Origin: DASZWJ01 sp963813895 | Lineage (GTDB): Bacteria; Pseudomonadota; Gammaproteobacteria; JAURND01 | Assembly: GCA_963813895.1 (NCBI GenBank) | Contig: CAWFAS010000001.1 | Span: 930,001 to 994,000 of the forward strand | DNA length: 64,000 bases | Reading direction: 5' to 3' | In this document: in pieces, positions 59,165 through 64,000 of the stretch | Layout: the number at the start of each line of letters is the position of its first letter | How positions within the stretch are numbered: position 1 is the stretch's first letter | Made by a program: the position numbers and the translations under genes | Notes under the pieces: model-generated | Told to the model about the DNA's origin: nothing | Seen by the model: the letters and a program-made list of their open reading frames with translations, nothing else | The model's database searches: none

Positions 59165-60265
59165 ATGAAGCGTAAACTATTCCTAATTTTTGGTATTCCT
59201 TCTTTAATAGTTATCATTCTCGCTTTTTTCATCACCTTCCACCCTAAACCTCATCCAGCTCCTGTGGATGTATTAGTTGCCATAAGCCCAGCAGTGCAAA
59301 AAAACGTTAAAATTCAAGCCCAGGCTATTGGCACCGTTGAGGCAGCCGCCACGGTTTCCGTCCGCTCTCTAGTAGACGGGCAACTAGAAACCGTAGGGTT
59401 TAAAGACGGCGATAGGGTGCTGCGGGGTCAGGTACTATTTACTATCGACTCGCGCCCATTCCAAGCCCAATTGGCTCAGGCACAGGCTAACCTGGAGCGT
59501 GATCAGGCGCAACTGAATAATGCTATTAACATCTTAGCGCGTAATGGAAAACTTTTGAAAAGCGGTTATGTGGGTAAGCAAGACTATGATACCTATAACA
59601 CCAGCGTGGCCACCCTCAAAGCCACAGTAGCAGCCGATAAAGCGGCACTTGCCACCGCTACACTACAATTGGAATATTGCACCATCCGCGCGCCGTTTAC
59701 AGGTCGTGCCGGCGAAGTGCTGGTTCAAGCGGGTAATCTGGTTAAAGCCAGCGATCCAAATCCATTGGTAGTGATTAAGCAGATTAGTCCAATTACCGTT
59801 AAATTTTCCTTGCCCGAGCAACAGCTACCCGTTTTACAACAGCAGGCAGCTGCATCCGTCATTTCGGTATTGGCTAAAGCGGGTAAAGATGGCCCAGTGT
59901 TGGCACGGGGGCAATTGAGTTTCATAGATAACGCAGTGGACCCAGCTACGGGCACTATAGCTCTAAAAGCTACTTTTGCTAATACTGACCACAAATTATG
60001 GCCCGGACAATTTATTACAGTGCAATTACCCATTCAGCAAATCGCTAATGCGGTGCTAGTGCCAACACGGGCAGTGCAAAATGGACAGTCAGGAAATTAT
60101 TTATACGTAGTAAATGAGCAGTCTAATGTTAGCTATCGCACTATCGAAATCGGTCCTGAAATCGAGGGTGATACGATAGTAGAGCAAGGGTTGAAGCCAG
60201 GGGAACATGTGGTCACCGATGGACAGCTTAATTTGAATAATGGGATGAAGGTGCGGTTGCGTTAA
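59165..60265 (+). CDS. RND efflux periplasmic adaptor (membrane fusion protein)
   Basis: The 366-residue adaptor links the inner-membrane pump to an outer-membrane channel. It has an N-terminal membrane anchor (FLIFGIPSLIVIILAFFITF) without a lipobox. The lipoyl/barrel-sandwich region includes VSVRSLVDGQLETVGFKDGDRVLRGQVLFTID, then an alpha-hairpin rich in Ala, Gln and Leu (about 105-165), YCTIRAPFTGRAGEVLVQAGNLV, and C-terminal barrel segments. It resembles MdtA. A copy of the miniature element lies just upstream and may carry or block its promoter. Confidence 0.88.
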   Translation: MKRKLFLIFGIPSLIVIILAFFITFHPKPHPAPVDVLVAISPAVQKNVKIQAQAIGTVEAAATVSVRSLVDGQLETVGFKDGDRVLRGQVLFTIDSRPFQAQLAQAQANLERDQAQLNNAINILARNGKLLKSGYVGKQDYDTYNTSVATLKATVAADKAALATATLQLEYCTIRAPFTGRAGEVLVQAGNLVKASDPNPLVVIKQISPITVKFSLPEQQLPVLQQQAAASVISVLAKAGKDGPVLARGQLSFIDNAVDPATGTIALKATFANTDHKLWPGQFITVQLPIQQIANAVLVPTRAVQNGQSGNYLYVVNEQSNVSYRTIEIGPEIEGDTIVEQGLKPGEHVVTDGQLNLNNGMKVRLR

Positions 60266-60299
60266 ATTGGCCAAAATTTACTATGAGTAATCACCAACA

Positions 60300-63200
60300 A
60301 TGAACCTTAGTGAAATTTTTATCCGCCGACCAGTAATGACCCTCCTGCTAATGCTGGGTCTTTTGGTGTTAGGCATTGGAGGTTATAAAAAGCTGCCTAT
60401 CAGCGACCTCCCTAACGTGGATTTACCCACTATTCAAGTCAGCGCTTTGCTGCCTGGCGCCAACCCCGAGACGATGGCCACAGCCATTGCTACGCCTTTA
60501 GAGCAGCAATTTTCTAGCATTGCCGGGATAGATTCCATCACCTCCAGCAGCACATTGGGTAATACCCAAATTACGCTCCAGTTTGACTTGGATAGGAAAA
60601 TAGATGGCGCGGCTCAAGATGTCCAAGCTGCTATTTCGGCTGTATCAGCACGATTACCCAATGATATGCCAAGTCTACCTACTTACCGCAAAATCAACCC
60701 TGCAGTGGCGCCGATTATGTATATGGTGCTTCGTTCGCCCAATTTACCTTTAGCCACAGTTGATGAATATGCTGAAACTTTGCTGGCGCAACGTATCTCC
60801 ACCATTAAGGGGGTGGCTCAGGTAAGTGTATTTGGTTCTCAGAAATATGCGGTGAGAATTCAATTAAATCCCGATCTGTTGGCTGCCAGGCAATTAGACC
60901 TTAATTCGGTCATGCAATCGGTTCAAAGCAATAATGTCAATTTACCTACTGGAACCTTAAATGGTCCTCAACAGAACTATCTAATACAGGCTAATGGTCA
61001 GCTGGAAAATGCCGCAGCCTATCGTCCATTGGTAGTCGCCTATCGCAATGGCTCGCCAGTCAGGTTGCAAGAACTAGGTAAAATCACCGACAGCGTAGAA
61101 AATACCCGTCTGGCCAGTTGGTATAATGACAGACGCGCGGTAGCATTGGCTGTTTTGCGCCAGCCAGGTACTAATACCATCGAGATCGTGAATTCCATCA
61201 ATAAAATGCTGCCGGCATTTCAAAAACAGCTACCTGCAGATATTGAGCTTAAAGTCATTTATGATCGCTCTGAATCAATACGCGCTTCCGTTGATGAAGT
61301 GCAATTCACGCTGCTATTAGCCGCTTGCTTGGTGGTGATGGTAATTTTCTTGTTTTTACGCCGAGCGTCTGCAACCTTGATACCCAGTATCGCCCTGCCA
61401 ATATCTATTATTGGCATATTTGCCTTTATGTACTGGCTAGGTTTTAGTCTAGATAATTTATCTTTATTGGCACTCACGCTGTCAGTCGGTTTTGTGGTGG
61501 ATGATGCTATTGTGATGTTGGAAAATATCGTTCGTTATACTGAGAAGGGCGAAACACCTTTCGTCGCGGCGTTGAAAGGTTCAAAAGAGATTAGCTTTAC
61601 CATTTTATCGATGACCTTATCGCTCACGGTAGTGTTTGTACCGCTATTGTTCATGGGAGGATTATTAGGGCGGCTATTCCACGAATTTGCGGTAACTATC
61701 TGTATCACTATTTTACTATCAGGATTTATTTCCTTGAGCCTGACCCCGATGTTGTGCAGTCGCTTACTAAAACCGCAAATGCATAAACAACAACCGAGCC
61801 GTTTTTTTGTAGGGTCAGAAATTTATTTCAATAAACTTTTGCAGCTATATGAGCGTAGTCTTCAGTGGGCCTTGCGGCATCGTCGTCTCATGTTGGGGGT
61901 ATTTACTGCAACCATCGTTATGACTGGGCTGCTATTTGCTATTGTGCCCAAGGGTTTTTTACCTAGTGAAGATACCAGTCAATTGTTTGCTTATACTGAA
62001 TCTGACCCGTCGATGTCCTTTGATGAAATGTCCAAACGCCAGGGCCAAATCGCGCGCCTGATCCAGCAAAATCCTGATGTCGCTGGGGTTCTGTCTAGTG
62101 TCGGGGCAGGGGGATTCAGTATTACGCCCAATTCTGGACGACTGTTTATTCGTTTAAAACCGCGTAGCGAGCGTAAGCTCGATTCTGACGCATTGGTGCA
62201 GACCCTGCGACCCATCTTAGCAAGCGTAGCGGGTATTAACGTCTATCTGCAAAATACCCAAAGTGTGCGTGTCGGTGGGCAGGTAACTAAAAGTCCCTAT
62301 CAGTACACACTGCAGGATACCGATAGTAAAGAACTTAATCGTTGGGCAGCGATTTTAAATGATAAAATTAGTCAGCTTCCCGACTTACAGGATGTCACGA
62401 CTGATGTGCAGAATACCGGCCCGCAAGTGTATGTGAATATCCAACGCGACAAAGCGGCGAAGCTGGGTATTACCCCTGAACAGATTGAAACTACTTTAGC
62501 GAATGCTTTTGGCGGTCGGCAAATTTCCACGATTTATACTAATATTGATGCCTATCAGGTATTGCTGGAATTGGATCCAGCCTATCAAACCGATCCTTCT
62601 GCCTTATCCCGGGTTTATATGCGTTCTTCCGCGGGCGAATTAGTGCCACTGAATGCCGTCGCTGAAATTACCCATGGCTATGGTCCCCTCACTATTAACC
62701 ATCTGGGGCAACTACCGTCTATCACAATTTCTTTCAATGTCACACCAGGCACCTCCATTGGTGATGCAGTGAAAAAAATCCATAATATGGAGCTACAGTT
62801 AAATCTGCCAGCCACACTGACTGCGAGTTTCCAGGGCACAGCACAAGCGTTTAAAGATTCTACGCAAGGAATGGGTTTATTATTGCTATTGGCGATTTTA
62901 GTCATTTATATCTTGCTGGGGATTTTATACGAAAGTTTTATCCACCCGTTGACGGTACTATCCGGCTTGCCTTCCGCCGGGGTTGGGGCATTGCTGGCCT
63001 TATTGATCTTTCATATTGAACTAGATATGTATGCCTTCATTGGTATTATCATGTTGACGGGTATTGTCAAAAAGAACGCCATTATGATGATAGATTTTGC
63101 GATAGAAGCGCAGCAGAAACAAAATATGATTGCCTTTGATGCAATTTATCAGGCTTGTGTGACTCGGTTCCGTCCGATTATGATGACCACCATGGCGGCA

Positions 63201-63431
63201 TTGGTGGGGGTATTGCCTATTGCATTGGCATTTGGCGCGGGTTCAGAAACCCGACGACCGTTAGGTGTAGCTGTGGCTGGGGGTCTGTTATTATCGCAGT
63301 TACTGACGCTTTATATCACCCCAGTGATTTATCTTTATTTAGAATCATTAAAGGATAGGTGGTATAGGCGGCGGAGTAAGAAGGTGGGGGAGATAAAGTG
63401 TTCCGCAACGGTTGTGACTGAGCAAGAATAG
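60300..63431 (+). CDS. RND-family multidrug efflux permease
   Basis: The 1,043-residue inner-membrane pump exports drugs or other molecules using protons. It starts MNLSEIFIRRPVMTLLLMLGLLVLG, with the large periplasmic loops and twelve helices of the HAE-1 group. The proton-relay pair is D401-D402 in SVGFVVDDAIVMLENIV, and a conserved Lys lies in LTGIVKKNAIMMIDFAI near residue 925. MdtB/MdtC-like proteins have this layout. It follows the adaptor by 34 bp. No TolC-type channel is encoded nearby, so it must be supplied elsewhere. Confidence 0.92.
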   Translation: MNLSEIFIRRPVMTLLLMLGLLVLGIGGYKKLPISDLPNVDLPTIQVSALLPGANPETMATAIATPLEQQFSSIAGIDSITSSSTLGNTQITLQFDLDRKIDGAAQDVQAAISAVSARLPNDMPSLPTYRKINPAVAPIMYMVLRSPNLPLATVDEYAETLLAQRISTIKGVAQVSVFGSQKYAVRIQLNPDLLAARQLDLNSVMQSVQSNNVNLPTGTLNGPQQNYLIQANGQLENAAAYRPLVVAYRNGSPVRLQELGKITDSVENTRLASWYNDRRAVALAVLRQPGTNTIEIVNSINKMLPAFQKQLPADIELKVIYDRSESIRASVDEVQFTLLLAACLVVMVIFLFLRRASATLIPSIALPISIIGIFAFMYWLGFSLDNLSLLALTLSVGFVVDDAIVMLENIVRYTEKGETPFVAALKGSKEISFTILSMTLSLTVVFVPLLFMGGLLGRLFHEFAVTICITILLSGFISLSLTPMLCSRLLKPQMHKQQPSRFFVGSEIYFNKLLQLYERSLQWALRHRRLMLGVFTATIVMTGLLFAIVPKGFLPSEDTSQLFAYTESDPSMSFDEMSKRQGQIARLIQQNPDVAGVLSSVGAGGFSITPNSGRLFIRLKPRSERKLDSDALVQTLRPILASVAGINVYLQNTQSVRVGGQVTKSPYQYTLQDTDSKELNRWAAILNDKISQLPDLQDVTTDVQNTGPQVYVNIQRDKAAKLGITPEQIETTLANAFGGRQISTIYTNIDAYQVLLELDPAYQTDPSALSRVYMRSSAGELVPLNAVAEITHGYGPLTINHLGQLPSITISFNVTPGTSIGDAVKKIHNMELQLNLPATLTASFQGTAQAFKDSTQGMGLLLLLAILVIYILLGILYESFIHPLTVLSGLPSAGVGALLALLIFHIELDMYAFIGIIMLTGIVKKNAIMMIDFAIEAQQKQNMIAFDAIYQACVTRFRPIMMTTMAALVGVLPIALAFGAGSETRRPLGVAVAGGLLLSQLLTLYITPVIYLYLESLKDRWYRRRSKKVGEIKCSATVVTEQE

Positions 63432-63459
63432 TGGCGTTGATGCAGGTCATGCTTTATGA

Positions 63460-63737
63460 TCCCCACTCCCCTTGTGGGAGTAATATTAAGTATTTAACAA
63501 TTAATTTTCACAAATGAATGCCGCACCTACCCCTCTCCCTAACCCTCTCCCGCAAGGGGAGAGGGGATATGGAGCAGGAAGAAAATACAGGGCGAGGTAA
63601 GATTTGGTGCTGTGCCTGAGTAGCGGTGTCTCTTTCCTCTAGCTATCATCATCTCAGGCAACATCTCTTCCTCTGGCTCTATATCCCCTCTCCCCTTGCG
63701 GGTTAGGGAGAGGGGTAGGTGCGGCATTCATTTGTTA
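63460..63737. repeat. Palindromic repeat cluster after the efflux operon
   Basis: An outer inverted pair (ACAAATGAATGCCGCACCTA near 63510 and its inverse near 63717-63737) encloses CCCCTCTCCC...GGGAGAGGGG arms. The left half (63477-63552) matches the DNA that flanks the insertion sequence at 16.5 kb. The 409-bp gap between the permease and the next gene has no gene. Confidence 0.7.
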
Positions 63738-63840
63738 AAATTTACCCCTCTTTCCTAACTAAACACACGTCCCTTTTTCACTCAATCATAGTACGGGGGA
63801 AGGCGGTTACAGTGCCTAAATTTAACAGGGAGCAAGACTT

Positions 63841-64000
63841 ATGCTAAAAAAAATCTCTATCTTTCTATTAGCAATGATATGTCTCTACACTATCAGCGCA
63901 TGTGAAGTGAGCAATGATAAATCCAAGAAATTACCCTCAGGTACGGTGACTATCAATAACCATGTATTTGCAGTGGAGGTTGCTGAAAATGATGTCACGC
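63841..64000 (+). CDS. Lipoprotein, probably DUF192 family, cut by the window end
   Basis: The first 53 residues are visible. A signal peptide (MLKKISIFLLAMICLYT) ends in the lipobox ISAC, so Cys21 would be lipidated. The mature start EVSNDKSKKLPSGTVTINN leads to VFAVEVAENDVT, which resembles the opening strand of DUF192 proteins (x-F-x-V-E-x-A). GGGAG precedes the ATG by nine bases, supporting the start. The rest of the gene is outside the window, so the family assignment is tentative. Confidence 0.6.
   Translation, partial: MLKKISIFLLAMICLYTISACEVSNDKSKKLPSGTVTINNHVFAVEVAENDVT

Overview
The window reads as chromosomal DNA from a gammaproteobacterium, most likely of the order Legionellales (Legionella/Coxiella/Aquicella-like). 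That placement is an inference from gene order and gene content, since the window holds no rRNA. Several core blocks have classic gammaproteobacterial order: dciA/secA/mutT/zapD, lolB-ispE-tRNA-Gln-prs divergent from hemA, gmk-rpoZ-spoT-ridA-recG, glyA-nrdR-nusB-thiL-pgpA, and pepP-ubiH. A GacA/LetA-type response regulator and a Kdo hydroxylase fit the same group. Base composition is moderate and slightly AT-rich. Genes are dense, but intergenic gaps are full of palindromic repeats.

Layout. 1-9.4 kb: an incomplete membrane protein, then pgpA, thiL, nusB, nrdR and glyA on the minus strand (no riboflavin genes between nrdR and nusB), a gacA-like regulator, a small secreted protein and polA. 9.5-11.1 kb: a hipBA toxin-antitoxin pair with a well-formed promoter/operator. 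11.1-16.4 kb: a miniature transposable element, an outer-membrane protein, an OmpA-type lipoprotein, dciA and secA. 16.4-18.3 kb: an IS110/IS1111-type insertion sequence that splits a palindromic repeat. 18.3-30.3 kb: mutT, zapD, kdoO, a phosphate transport pair, ferredoxin, coaD, rph, typA, pepP, a membrane protein and ubiH. 30.4-37.2 kb: a complete Wadjet (JetABCD) anti-plasmid system behind a near-consensus promoter. 37.2-40.4 kb: an accessory tail with an MFS transporter, one intact and one internally deleted Rpn-type nuclease gene, and a truncated DMT transporter. 40.5-43.1 kb: a znuACB-type metal importer with an upstream Zur-like palindrome. 43.2-58.8 kb: an oxidoreductase, prs, tRNA-Gln, ispE, lolB, hemA, gmk, rpoZ, spoT, ridA, recG, an AAA/DUF4143 ATPase and dinG. 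58.9-64 kb: a miniature element, an RND efflux pair and the start of a lipoprotein that is probably of the DUF192 family.

Functional links. hipBA and Wadjet are the two defence or stress modules; JetABC is the condensin-like motor and JetD the Toprim nuclease that cleaves small circular DNA. gacA and spoT are global regulators of growth phase. znuACB imports zinc or manganese. The adaptor and permease genes at the right end form a tripartite exporter whose outer-membrane channel is not encoded here.

The least ordinary features are: (i) a family of miniature elements with GGCTCTGT ends and TTA/TAA target duplications, two carrying the same nested 107-bp palindrome and one with the matching empty site; (ii) repeated placement of that end directly against stop codons; (iii) a DNA polymerase I whose three proofreading aspartates are all replaced; and (iv) an IS110-type element with structured non-coding DNA and a tiny ORF with a strong ribosome binding site downstream of its transposase. 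I saw no CRISPR array. JetABCD is a known system, so I do not claim a wholly new defence system here.
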